DNA from: Chloroflexota bacterium
Lineage (GTDB): Bacteria > Chloroflexota > UBA6077 > JACCZL01
Assembly: GCA_020850535.1 (NCBI GenBank)
Contig: JADZEM010000089.1
Span: 1 to 35,547 of the forward strand
Length of the DNA: 35,547 bases
Direction of reading: 5' to 3'
Position numbers and translations under genes: made by a program. The notes beneath the pieces are model-generated. The model was not told the origin of the DNA. It did no database searches and worked only from the letters and a program-made list of their open reading frames with translations. Below, piece by piece: positions 22,688 to 29,399 of this stretch. Numbering within the stretch: position 1 is the stretch's first letter; each line of letters starts with the position of its first letter.

Positions 22688-24295
22688 CTACCGCCGGGTT
22701 GCTGGCGTCGCCGTGGCGGCCGGGCGCGGGGTCGAGGTCGGCGCCGACCGGACAGTCTGCCCCTGCACCGAGGCTGGCTTCGGGACCGCCGTCGAGGTCG
22801 GACGCGGGGTTGGTGTCGAGGTGGGACGGGGTGTCGAGGTGGGACGGGGTGTCGAGGTTGCCGCCGGCTTCACCGTCGAGGTCGGTTGTGGGCGTGGCGT
22901 CGGGGTGGATGTGGGGCGTGGCGCGGACGTTGGCCGCGGCGTCGCCGTCGCCTGCGCCGTCGAGGTCGGCAGTGGCTTCGCCGTGGAGGTGGGGGACGGC
23001 CGGGCGGTCGGCGTGGACGACGGCCGGGCGGTCGGCGTCGCTGACGGCTGCCGTGTCGGGGTCGACGAGGGCCGAGCCGTTGGTGTGGCCGAGGGCCGAG
23101 CCGTTGGTGTGGCAGCAACGGCCGTCGGCGTGCGCGTGGCCGCCAGGGCCGTCGGCGTGCGTGTCGCCGCCAGGGCCGTCGGCGTGCGTGTCGCCGCAAC
23201 AGCCGTTGCGGTCGCCGACGCCTGTGCAGGGGCCGGGGTTGGCTGTGATGGCGTGCTGGTTGGCGTGGCGGCGGCCACCTTGGCCGGGGTGGGCGTGGCG
23301 GTCGGCGCGCTGTTCGCGCGTCCCTGGCCGGCCGTCTGGGCAGTTTGCACGCCGGCGGCCGCTGCGACAGCCGCTCTGGTGGCTGTCGCGACAGCCGTGG
23401 CTCGCGGTGTCGCCGTGGGGTTGGCAGCCGAGCTGGCGACCGTTACGCCGCCGCTCGCGCTCGACGCCGTCGCCGTCGACCTGCTGCTATTGCTGCTGCT
23501 GTTGTCGTTGCTGTTGCCGTTCCCGTTGCTGTTCCGTCGCCGTGTCGTGACCGATGTCGTGATGACCTGTCGCGTCGTGATCTCGACGCCGCGGCCCGGC
23601 TGGGCGGCGGCGACTCGCTCACTGGCCGGCGCGCCGATGCGGTCCTCGGTGGCGATGATCAGCGGGAGCCGCGTTGCCGCCCTGACCGGGGCCGGCTGGA
23701 TGCCCGCACGCGCCGTCGCAAGCTGCCCGAGCGTTGAGCCGGCCTCGTCACCTGGGCGGCCCGCCGGTGCAGAGCGTGCCGGTGGGGCCAGCGCCGGCGC
23801 ACTCGCCAACGACGCACCCGCTGCCGATGCACTGACCCCTGTCGATGCGCCGACGGCGGAGGACGAGCCGCCACCTGGACTGCTCGGCCCGGCAGCCTCC
23901 CCGACAATCGTGCCCGTCGCGGCGCCGGGAGCTGGGCCGCCGGCCACGCTGGCGGCTGGTCCGGCGCTCGCATCGCCGCCCTGCGCCGGCGTTGGGGCGA
24001 GCATCGGCGTCGGCGTGGAGCGCGCCGGGGTTGCAGTGGGCGTCACCGAGACGTACACGATGCGCTCGACGACCCGCTCGACGATGCGCTCGACCGGCAC
24101 GAAGACCGGCACATCCTGGGAGATGAAACGGATCTCGACGCGCGGCACGCCCTCGCGGATCACGTGCTGGAGGCCGGCGAACAGCGGCATCAAGAGGAGC
24201 AGCAACAGAAAGAGCTGCGCCCGAGCGATCAGCCCCGGCCGCGCCATCGCTGCCTGCCCGAGACGTACCCGGACCGCTCGCGTTGCATCCTGCAT
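22688..24295 (-). CDS. Membrane-anchored Thr/Pro-rich surface protein
   Basis: This 535-aa protein has one N-terminal membrane helix (about 20-42, LIARAQLFLLLLLLMPLFAG), a short folded part with a near-palindromic repeat (VPVERIVERVVERIVYV), and then a very long low-complexity tail. The tail is Ala/Ser/Gly-rich with an N/S-rich patch (about 255-280) and ends in about 190 residues of Thr-Pro repeats (TPTARPS, TPRPTS). Such tails are typical of wall- or surface-spanning stalks and may be glycosylated. The ATG at 24295 follows GAGGAGGG; 24313 is a less likely start. The opposite strand is open throughout because of the repeats, but that reading is not protein-like. Function unknown. Confidence 0.75.
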   Translation of the reverse strand: MQDATRAVRVRLGQAAMARPGLIARAQLFLLLLLLMPLFAGLQHVIREGVPRVEIRFISQDVPVFVPVERIVERVVERIVYVSVTPTATPARSTPTPMLAPTPAQGGDASAGPAASVAGGPAPGAATGTIVGEAAGPSSPGGGSSSAVGASTGVSASAAGASLASAPALAPPARSAPAGRPGDEAGSTLGQLATARAGIQPAPVRAATRLPLIIATEDRIGAPASERVAAAQPGRGVEITTRQVITTSVTTRRRNSNGNGNSNDNSSSNSSRSTATASSASGGVTVASSAANPTATPRATAVATATRAAVAAAAGVQTAQTAGQGRANSAPTATPTPAKVAAATPTSTPSQPTPAPAQASATATAVAATRTPTALAATRTPTALAATRTPTAVAATPTARPSATPTARPSSTPTRQPSATPTARPSSTPTARPSPTSTAKPLPTSTAQATATPRPTSAPRPTSTPTPRPQPTSTVKPAATSTPRPTSTPRPTSTPTPRPTSTAVPKPASVQGQTVRSAPTSTPRPAATATPATRR

Positions 24296-24328
24296 CGAGG
24301 CGGCCCTCCTCAAACACGCGCGCCGTTA

Positions 24329-24334
24329 AGGATA
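24329..24334 (-). promoter_or_regulatory. TATCCT box upstream of the surface protein
   Basis: TATCCT on the minus strand lies about 33 nt before the ATG at 24295, leaving a short leader with a good ribosome-binding site. No -35 element is obvious. Confidence 0.35.
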
Positions 24335-24449
24335 CTACATCGTCTCGGGTGCGCAGGGCGGGCTGAACGGGTTGTGTCTACCTTCAGATGCACATACCTC
24401 CCCCTTTTGTACCTCTCATTTCGGCTGCGCATGGGCAGTTGCTGACTGT

Positions 24450-24467
24450 CGTCACGAGAACGTGACG
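24450..24467. promoter_or_regulatory. Palindromic operator-like site CGTCACG-N4-CGTGACG
   Basis: Perfect 7-bp inverted repeats spaced by AGAA lie in the 237-bp divergent region between the surface protein and the PAS kinase, 30 bp upstream of the kinase TATCCT box. The dyad fits a dimeric repressor or activator site. The rest of the region (24335-24449) shows no gene. Confidence 0.5.
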
Positions 24468-24497
24468 CCTGACGCTCTTGGAATCGATGCGGGCTGG

Positions 24498-24503
24498 TAT
24501 CCT
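24498..24503 (+). promoter_or_regulatory. TATCCT box upstream of the PAS kinase
   Basis: TATCCT within GCTGGTATCCTGC, the same 13-bp context as at 6922-6934. It would place the transcript start near 24510, about 20 nt before the kinase start. Confidence 0.35.
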
Positions 24504-24532
24504 GCTGTGGGATAGCGCCTGACCGGTTGAGG

Positions 24533-26305
24533 ATGCTGAACATTCGCCGCGCGCGTCACTTTTCCGCCCGGCCGCTCGGGATGACCGTGCTAGGTGTCGT
24601 CGTCGCTGTGGCCGCCATGGTCGTCGGCGAGCACGGCGTCGTCGGCTGGCTGCCGGTCCTGCTCTACGTCATCGCAGCGGCCATGCTGGCGAGCCTCCCG
24701 GTGCGCCTGCCCGGCGGCGGCGTCTCGCTGCTCCCGGCCATCCTGCTGCCCGTCTGGCTGAGCTGCGGGCTGCTCGTGGCCACGCTCGTCGCCGTCGCGG
24801 CGCTCAGCGTCGCGACCGTCGTGCTTCGCCCGCCGCTGCTGGCCGGCGCCCTCAGCATGGCCGCTGCCGTGGCCGGGGTGATCGTCGGAGACCTGGCAGC
24901 GTGGGGAGTCGCCAGCGTGGGCATGCGCCCCGAAATCATCCCTGAGACGTTCCTGCTGGGCGCCGTCTTCGCCCTGGCGTCGTGGATCGGCGAGCAGGCG
25001 ATCATCCGCGCGGCCAGCCGTGGCGGGCTGGCCGACGAAGTGCGGACGCTCGCCGGCGCCAGCATGATCGCCAATCTGCTGCTGGTCTTCCCCGGCACGA
25101 TCCTGTCGGATGTCCTCGCGGCGCGGGGTGTCGGCCTCTTCATCGTGCTGCTGGTGGTGCTCGTCGTCGCGCTCAGCCTGATCGCCCTCTACCTGACCGC
25201 TGAGACCGAGCGGCGCGGCGCGGCCGGGGAGCGCGAGCGGCTGGAGTCGATCGTGTCGCAGGTGCCGGACGGCATCTTCGCCGTGCGTCCCGACCTGACC
25301 CTGGACTGGGTCAACGAGACGGCCGCCCGCCTGACCGGCTGGGACGCCGAGGCCGCGTCCGGGCAGCCCGCCGCCGAGGTGGTCCAGGTGCGTGGGGCTG
25401 ATGACCGACCGGTCGATCATCGGACGGCGTTCCAGGAGGCCGCGTCATCCGGGAAGGCGGTCCACCGCGCCGGCAAGCTCCAGGCGCGTGATGGCGAGAC
25501 ACGGTCTGTCGTCATCAGCTACACCACACTGGGCGAGACGCTCGACGGCTTCGAGGTCGGCGTGGCCGCCGTCCGCGAGATCGCCGACGACGACTCGCGC
25601 GACGCCCAGATCGCCGATCTCGGCCACGAGCTGCGCTCCCCGCTCACGGCGATCCTCGGCTACACCGGGCTGATGCTCGGCGCCGCGCCCGGCTCGCTGG
25701 ACGCCGAGCGGCAGGCCGAGTTCCTGGCGCGCATCGCCGCCTCCGGCGACTATATGCTGCGCCTCGTCAACAACCTGCTCGATCTGCGCCGGATGGAGTC
25801 TGGCGCGGAGCAGCTCCAGCCGACGCCCCTGCCCATCGACCGCATCCTACAGCTGGTGGTGGCGATGGGCCGTCCCCGTGCGACGGAGAAGGGGATCGAC
25901 GTCGCGCTGGACGCCCCCGAGAGCCTGCCGTCGATCCTCTCCGACGAGCTGCTGGTGCGGCGCATCGTGGACAACCTGCTCTCGAACGCCGTCAAGTACA
26001 CGCCGTCTGGCGGCTCCGTGCGGGTGACGGCGCGGGCCGTCGGCGACGCTGTCGAGATCGCGGTGGCGGATACCGGCATCGGGCTGACCGAGGATGAGCA
26101 GCAGCGGTTGTTCCAGCGGTTCTTCCGCTCGTCGCGTCCGGAAGCCCGCCAGGAGCGTGGCACCGGCCTGGGCCTGGCGCTGGTCCGCGAGTCGCTGAGG
26201 CGGCTCGGCGGCGAGATCCGGGTGAGCAGCACCGTCGGCGTCGGGACGACGTTCACCGTGACGATCCCGCCGCTGGCCCGGACGGCGAGCCGCGCGACAT
26301 CCTGA
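24533..26305 (+). CDS. Membrane-bound PAS sensor histidine kinase
   Basis: This 590-aa protein has an N-terminal integral-membrane sensor of about six to eight helices (20-225), a PAS domain (about 235-350, LESIVSQVPDGIFAVRPD and WVNETAARLTGWDAEA), HisKA with H365 in LGHELRSPLTAILGY, and HATPase_c with DNLLSNAVKYTPSGG (N box), VADTGIGLTEDE (G1) and RGTGLGLALVRE (G2). It autophosphorylates on H365; no receiver partner is adjacent, so it is an orphan. The start is uncertain: ATG 24533 or TTG 24527, neither with a well-spaced ribosome-binding site. A palindromic site at 24450-24467 may control it. Confidence 0.93.
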   Translation: MLNIRRARHFSARPLGMTVLGVVVAVAAMVVGEHGVVGWLPVLLYVIAAAMLASLPVRLPGGGVSLLPAILLPVWLSCGLLVATLVAVAALSVATVVLRPPLLAGALSMAAAVAGVIVGDLAAWGVASVGMRPEIIPETFLLGAVFALASWIGEQAIIRAASRGGLADEVRTLAGASMIANLLLVFPGTILSDVLAARGVGLFIVLLVVLVVALSLIALYLTAETERRGAAGERERLESIVSQVPDGIFAVRPDLTLDWVNETAARLTGWDAEAASGQPAAEVVQVRGADDRPVDHRTAFQEAASSGKAVHRAGKLQARDGETRSVVISYTTLGETLDGFEVGVAAVREIADDDSRDAQIADLGHELRSPLTAILGYTGLMLGAAPGSLDAERQAEFLARIAASGDYMLRLVNNLLDLRRMESGAEQLQPTPLPIDRILQLVVAMGRPRATEKGIDVALDAPESLPSILSDELLVRRIVDNLLSNAVKYTPSGGSVRVTARAVGDAVEIAVADTGIGLTEDEQQRLFQRFFRSSRPEARQERGTGLGLALVRESLRRLGGEIRVSSTVGVGTTFTVTIPPLARTASRATS

Positions 26306-26353
26306 CGACCGCCGAGCGCCCGCCGTGTCGCCGGGATGGCGGCCACGCGGCGG

Positions 26354-26359
26354 TACAAT
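26354..26359 (+). promoter_or_regulatory. TACAAT -10 box, leaderless start candidate
   Basis: TACAAT is a good -10 and ends exactly 6 nt before the ATG at 26366. It is framed by GGCGG and CCGCC, a small dyad. There is no Shine-Dalgarno and no clear -35. Confidence 0.45.
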
Positions 26360-26365
26360 CCGCCC

Positions 26366-27406
26366 ATGAACGACCTCAGGCCGCCCCTCTCCGTCGTCAT
26401 CGTCACGTTCAGGAGCCGGGCTACCCTCGGCGCTGCCCTCGATGCGCTGATCCGCGCCGCGCCGCTCGGCGCCGAGCTGGTGGTGGTCGAGAACGGCGGC
26501 GACGACGACGTTGACGAGGTGGTGCGGGCGGTCTGGCCGACGGCCACCGTCATCAGCAGCCAGGACAACGTCGGTTTTGCCGTCGGGGTCAACGCCGGGC
26601 TGGGGCTGGTCACGGGTGACGCCGTGCTGCTGCTCAACCCGGATGCCATCGTCGAGCCGGGCGCTATCAAGACGCTCCTCGCGGCGTTGGACGCGCTCCC
26701 GGATGCCGGGATCGTCGCGCCGCGCCTGCTCGACGCCGAGGGCCAGCCAGTCCTCTCCGCCTACCCGTTCCTCTCGCCGCTGACCGTGGCGTGGCGGCAC
26801 CTACAGTTGATCCGCCTCTTCCCGGACGCCGTCCTCGGTCGGTATCGGCGGGCCACCCTCGATCCCGATGCGCGCTCGCCGGTCAGCGTTGACTGGGCGC
26901 AGGGCGCCTGTCTGGTCATCCGCCGCGCGGTGCTGGACGAGGTGGGCCGTCTGGACCCGGACTTCTTCCTCTACGCGGAAGAGGTTGACCTCGCGAAGCG
27001 GGCGGCGCGGGCCGGCTGGAAAACGTACCTCGTTCCGACCGCGTGCGTGCGCCACGCCGAAGGCAGCAGCAGCGGTCAGGTGGTGCCGCTCAAACTGGCC
27101 TCGCACTACCTGTCAAAAGCCGTCTACTTTCAGAAGCACCATGGCAAGGCCACGCAGGACGCCGTGCGCGCCATCCTGCTGCTCGATCTGGCGCTCCGCG
27201 CGCTGTACCGTGCCGTCGGCGTGCTGGCCGGCGCCCCGAAGGACGCCCGGCAGCGGCTGACCGCCTACCTGACCACGGCGCGCCTGCTGCTGGGCACGCC
27301 GCCGCGCCACCTGCCGCTGGCCTGGCGACGGCTGGCTGCCCCAGTGGATGGCGGCGCGGCAGCAGAGGCGGTCCGGGCGCAGTTCCCCCACCCGCCGAAG
27401 AGGTAG
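26366..27406 (+). CDS. Family 2 glycosyltransferase
   Basis: This 346-aa protein has a GT-A fold: LSVVIVTFRSRATLGAAL at the N-terminus, ENGGDDD, NVGFAVGVNAGLGLVTGDAVL then LLNPDAIVEPGA (the DXD-equivalent region), and SVDWAQGACLVIRRAVLDEV with FFLYAEEVDLAKRAARAGW, the acceptor/catalytic region of rhamnosyltransferase-like enzymes. It transfers a nucleotide-sugar-derived sugar to a cell-surface polysaccharide or lipid precursor; specificity is unknown. The C-terminal helical part (about 245-346) is membrane-associated in this group. A heptad array begins at the last base of its stop codon. Confidence 0.93.
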   Translation: MNDLRPPLSVVIVTFRSRATLGAALDALIRAAPLGAELVVVENGGDDDVDEVVRAVWPTATVISSQDNVGFAVGVNAGLGLVTGDAVLLLNPDAIVEPGAIKTLLAALDALPDAGIVAPRLLDAEGQPVLSAYPFLSPLTVAWRHLQLIRLFPDAVLGRYRRATLDPDARSPVSVDWAQGACLVIRRAVLDEVGRLDPDFFLYAEEVDLAKRAARAGWKTYLVPTACVRHAEGSSSGQVVPLKLASHYLSKAVYFQKHHGKATQDAVRAILLLDLALRALYRAVGVLAGAPKDARQRLTAYLTTARLLLGTPPRHLPLAWRRLAAPVDGGAAAEAVRAQFPHPPKR

Positions 27407-27447
27407 GTCGTGGGTCGTGGGTCGTGGGTCGTGGGTCGTGGGTCGTG
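27406..27447 (+). repeat. Heptad tandem array C (GGTCGTG x6)
   Basis: Six perfect 7-bp units start at the last base of the glycosyltransferase stop codon. On the sense strand this gives five GGG runs separated by TCGT, a G-quadruplex candidate in the 3' end of the mRNA. The unit (TCGTGGG) differs from that of array A (GCGTGGG) at one base. Confidence 0.9.
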
Positions 27448-27469
27448 GTGAAAACGTGCAAGTTACAAT

Positions 27470-27558
27470 TGTCATCCTGAGCGCAGCGAAGGACCTCACC
27501 CGCTGACGCGGTCGTTGACGGTCAGCGGGTGAGGTCCTTCGCTGCGCTCAGGATGACA
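27470..27558. repeat. Perfect 38-bp palindromic element (REP/BIME-like)
   Basis: Arms 27470-27507 and 27521-27558 are exact reverse complements of 38 bp with a 13-nt loop. The arms start TGTCATCCTGAGCGCAGCGA and read as the familiar spurious peptides ILSAAKDL and RSFAALRMT, which recur in many bacterial genomes. This fits a paired palindromic repeat or small non-autonomous element. It lies between the convergent glycosyltransferase and Ogt genes and would also act as a two-way terminator. No transposase gene is nearby. Confidence 0.85.
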
Positions 27559-27603
27559 TGGGGAGTTGCGTGTTTGCTATGGGCTGAGGGCGTGTCAGCC
27601 GAT

Positions 27604-27617
27604 ACGCCCCACGCCCC
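27604..27617 (-). repeat. Two-unit remnant of a heptad array (ACGCCCC x2)
   Basis: Two units identical in sequence to array A lie 2 bp after the stop codon of the Ogt gene, again G-rich on the sense strand. They are too short for a G-quadruplex alone and look like a contracted or nascent array. Confidence 0.5.
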
Positions 27618-27619
27618 AG

Positions 27620-28435
27620 TCAGCCGACGAGCGCCGCCGGCCGGCAGTCCGAGCATGGCGTGTAACCCGCCGCGAGCGCCGCCGCCAGCGTGCGAATCGG
27701 GACCAGCGTGTCCAGTGGGCGCTCGCGGACCCAGGAGCAGGTTGGCAGGCAGAATGAGCGGTCCGTCGCGTCCGCGACGTAGCGAACGCCCGCCTCCGCC
27801 AGCCGGTCGACGCGCTCGAGATCCAGCCCCTCCGAGGCCAGGATCGCCCGTTTCAGCGCTGCGCCGAACGCATACTCTCCGAGCGCGCCGTCGCTGCGGA
27901 CCACGCGGTGGCAGGGGATCAGCAACGGGACCGGATTCTTGTTCAGGGCCGAGCCGACCGCCCGCACTGCGCCCGGCCGCCCGATCTCCCGCGCAATCCA
28001 TCCATACGAGCGGACCTCCCCGCGTGGGATCTCCAACGCCTTCAGCAGCACCGCCCGCTCGAACTCGGAGAGCGCGCGCAGGTCAAGGTCGAGGTCCGCT
28101 GGCTCGCCGTTCAACTGCCGGCGGATCGCTGCCAGCAACTCTGCGGGCATCGCCTCCGCGCGCCGCGCCGTGCGCCCCGTCCGCGCGCGGTAGGTCCGCT
28201 CGAAGACCTCGCCATCGGCAGCCGGCACGACGCCGCTGATTCGCTGGCCGCTGTAGGCCACGAAGACGCGCCCGATGGGCGTCTCGAGCGACAGGTACCG
28301 CTCGTCAAGGCCAACGTCCCCGAGGACGCCGCCCAGCAACGATCCGGGCGCAGTGGTCTGTCCCAGGGCCCGCAGCCGCGCATGAAGCTCCCGCGCTGCC
28401 GCCAGATCCCTCGCACGCTCCAGATAGGCGTTCAT
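27620..28435 (-). CDS. Ogt-type DNA alkyltransferase with C-terminal Ada zinc domain
   Basis: This 271-aa protein has residues 45-210 as an O6-methylguanine-DNA methyltransferase with the active-site LLIPCHRVV (C175) and GEYAFG. Residues 217-267 match the Ada metal-binding domain: YVADATDRSFCLPTC and GYTPCSDCRP give C229, C233, C261 and C264, with spacings 4, 28 and 3 against 4, 27 and 3 in E. coli Ada. C229 corresponds to C38, which takes methyl groups from DNA phosphotriesters. The order is reversed compared with Ada and there is no AraC helix-turn-helix. The start overlaps the ECF sigma stop (ATGA), so the pair is coupled and may sense and repair alkylation. Confidence 0.92.
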   Translation of the reverse strand: MNAYLERARDLAAARELHARLRALGQTTAPGSLLGGVLGDVGLDERYLSLETPIGRVFVAYSGQRISGVVPAADGEVFERTYRARTGRTARRAEAMPAELLAAIRRQLNGEPADLDLDLRALSEFERAVLLKALEIPRGEVRSYGWIAREIGRPGAVRAVGSALNKNPVPLLIPCHRVVRSDGALGEYAFGAALKRAILASEGLDLERVDRLAEAGVRYVADATDRSFCLPTCSWVRERPLDTLVPIRTLAAALAAGYTPCSDCRPAALVG

Positions 28436-29049
28436 CGGCGACCCCCAGGTGCCAGGTCGGCAAGATCGGCGGCTGCGCTCGCGTCGAGCGCGGCCCGCAA
28501 GTAGGCCACCCCACGATGGACGTTTGACTTGACCGTGCCGGACGGCTGGCCCAGCGCCGCCGCGATCTCGCCGTAGCTGAGGCCCTGAACGTGGCGCAGC
28601 ACCACGGCTGCCCGGTACCGCTCGGGGAGCGAGGCCACGATCTCTGCCAACTGATCCTCTGCCGCTCGACGCTCGGCCTGCTGCTCCGGTTGGTCAGCCT
28701 CGTCCGCTGCGTGATCTGCCAACACGTCCATCGTTCCATCCTCTGTGACCAGCGGCACCTCGGCCGGGCGGCGTGTCCGTGCGCGGTTGCGGGCCACGTT
28801 GACCGTGACCTGAAAGAGCCACGCTCGCAGCCGGAGCGCTGCGATACGCTCCGCCGGGTAGCGTCGAAGGGCGCGATACGCTCGCACCAGGGCGTCCTGC
28901 GCGATCTCTTCCGCGTCGCGCGTGCTGCCGGTCAGCCGCAGCCCGAAGGCGTACAGCCGGTCCTGGTATGCGCACACGAGTGTCTCGAAGCTGCTGTCGA
29001 GGTCTGCCGCAAGCGCCGCTGTCAAGGTCTCGTCGTTCACCAGCCTCAC
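28432..29049 (-). CDS. ECF RNA polymerase sigma factor
   Basis: This 205-aa protein has sigma region 2 at about 20-90 (FETLVCAYQDRLYAFGLRLT, EEIAQDALVRAYRAL, LRAWLFQVTVNVARNRAR) and sigma region 4 at about 138-190 (LPERYRAAVVLRHVQGLSYG, EIAAALGQPSGTVKSNVHRG). A Glu/Ala-rich linker separates them. ECF sigma factors redirect RNA polymerase to stress promoters and are normally held by an anti-sigma factor; none is visible, and the overlapping downstream gene is the alkyltransferase. The start is GTG 29049 or GTG 29040; neither has a clean ribosome-binding site. It is divergent from the hybrid kinase. Confidence 0.93.
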   Translation of the reverse strand: MRLVNDETLTAALAADLDSSFETLVCAYQDRLYAFGLRLTGSTRDAEEIAQDALVRAYRALRRYPAERIAALRLRAWLFQVTVNVARNRARTRRPAEVPLVTEDGTMDVLADHAADEADQPEQQAERRAAEDQLAEIVASLPERYRAAVVLRHVQGLSYGEIAAALGQPSGTVKSNVHRGVAYLRAALDASAAADLADLAPGGRR

Positions 29050-29330
29050 TCACGCGGGCCGCCTGGAGGAGCGTCCGGCGCTCTCCGCTCGCCCGTCTCA
29101 TCGAGTGAAACAGCAAGGGCCGAGAAACCGTTGCAACGGGATGATCGCATGGGAGCCTCGTCGTGCAACTCCCGACCGCTCGCGCTCGGCCAGCATGCCC
29201 CACACGCCTCCACGTGGAGAAAGCCGGCAGCCAGATGTTGAGCTGTTCATGCAGTCCCTCGCCCCGCCACTCGCTCGTTAGATGGCGTGGGGAGAGGAAA
29301 CAGCACCCGAGGCGATCTCCGGAGGGCGGT

Positions 29331-29399
29331 ATGTCAAGGCTGCCGCGTGCTCGACAGCGCCCATACCCCGCGCGAGGACAGGCGAGGAGTCGTCGGTGA
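29331..29399 (+). CDS. Arg-rich 22-aa upstream ORF coupled to the hybrid kinase
   Basis: The ATG at 29331 follows a strong CCGGAGGG site and encodes 22 residues beginning [17 protein letters not shown], rich in Arg. Its TGA overlaps the GTG start of the hybrid kinase by GTGA. Such small ORFs can couple or tune translation of the next gene. It could instead be the remains of an older, longer N-terminus. The remaining 29050-29330 divergent spacer holds no recognisable gene. Confidence 0.4.
   Translation: MSRLPRARQRPYPARGQARSRR

Noticed and set aside
22362-24329. A 655-aa Val/Gly-rich frame opposite the surface protein
   Set aside because: The regular Thr-Pro codon repeats on the minus strand keep the other strand open. 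The minus-strand frame has a start site, a membrane helix and a sensible layout; the plus-strand frame does not.
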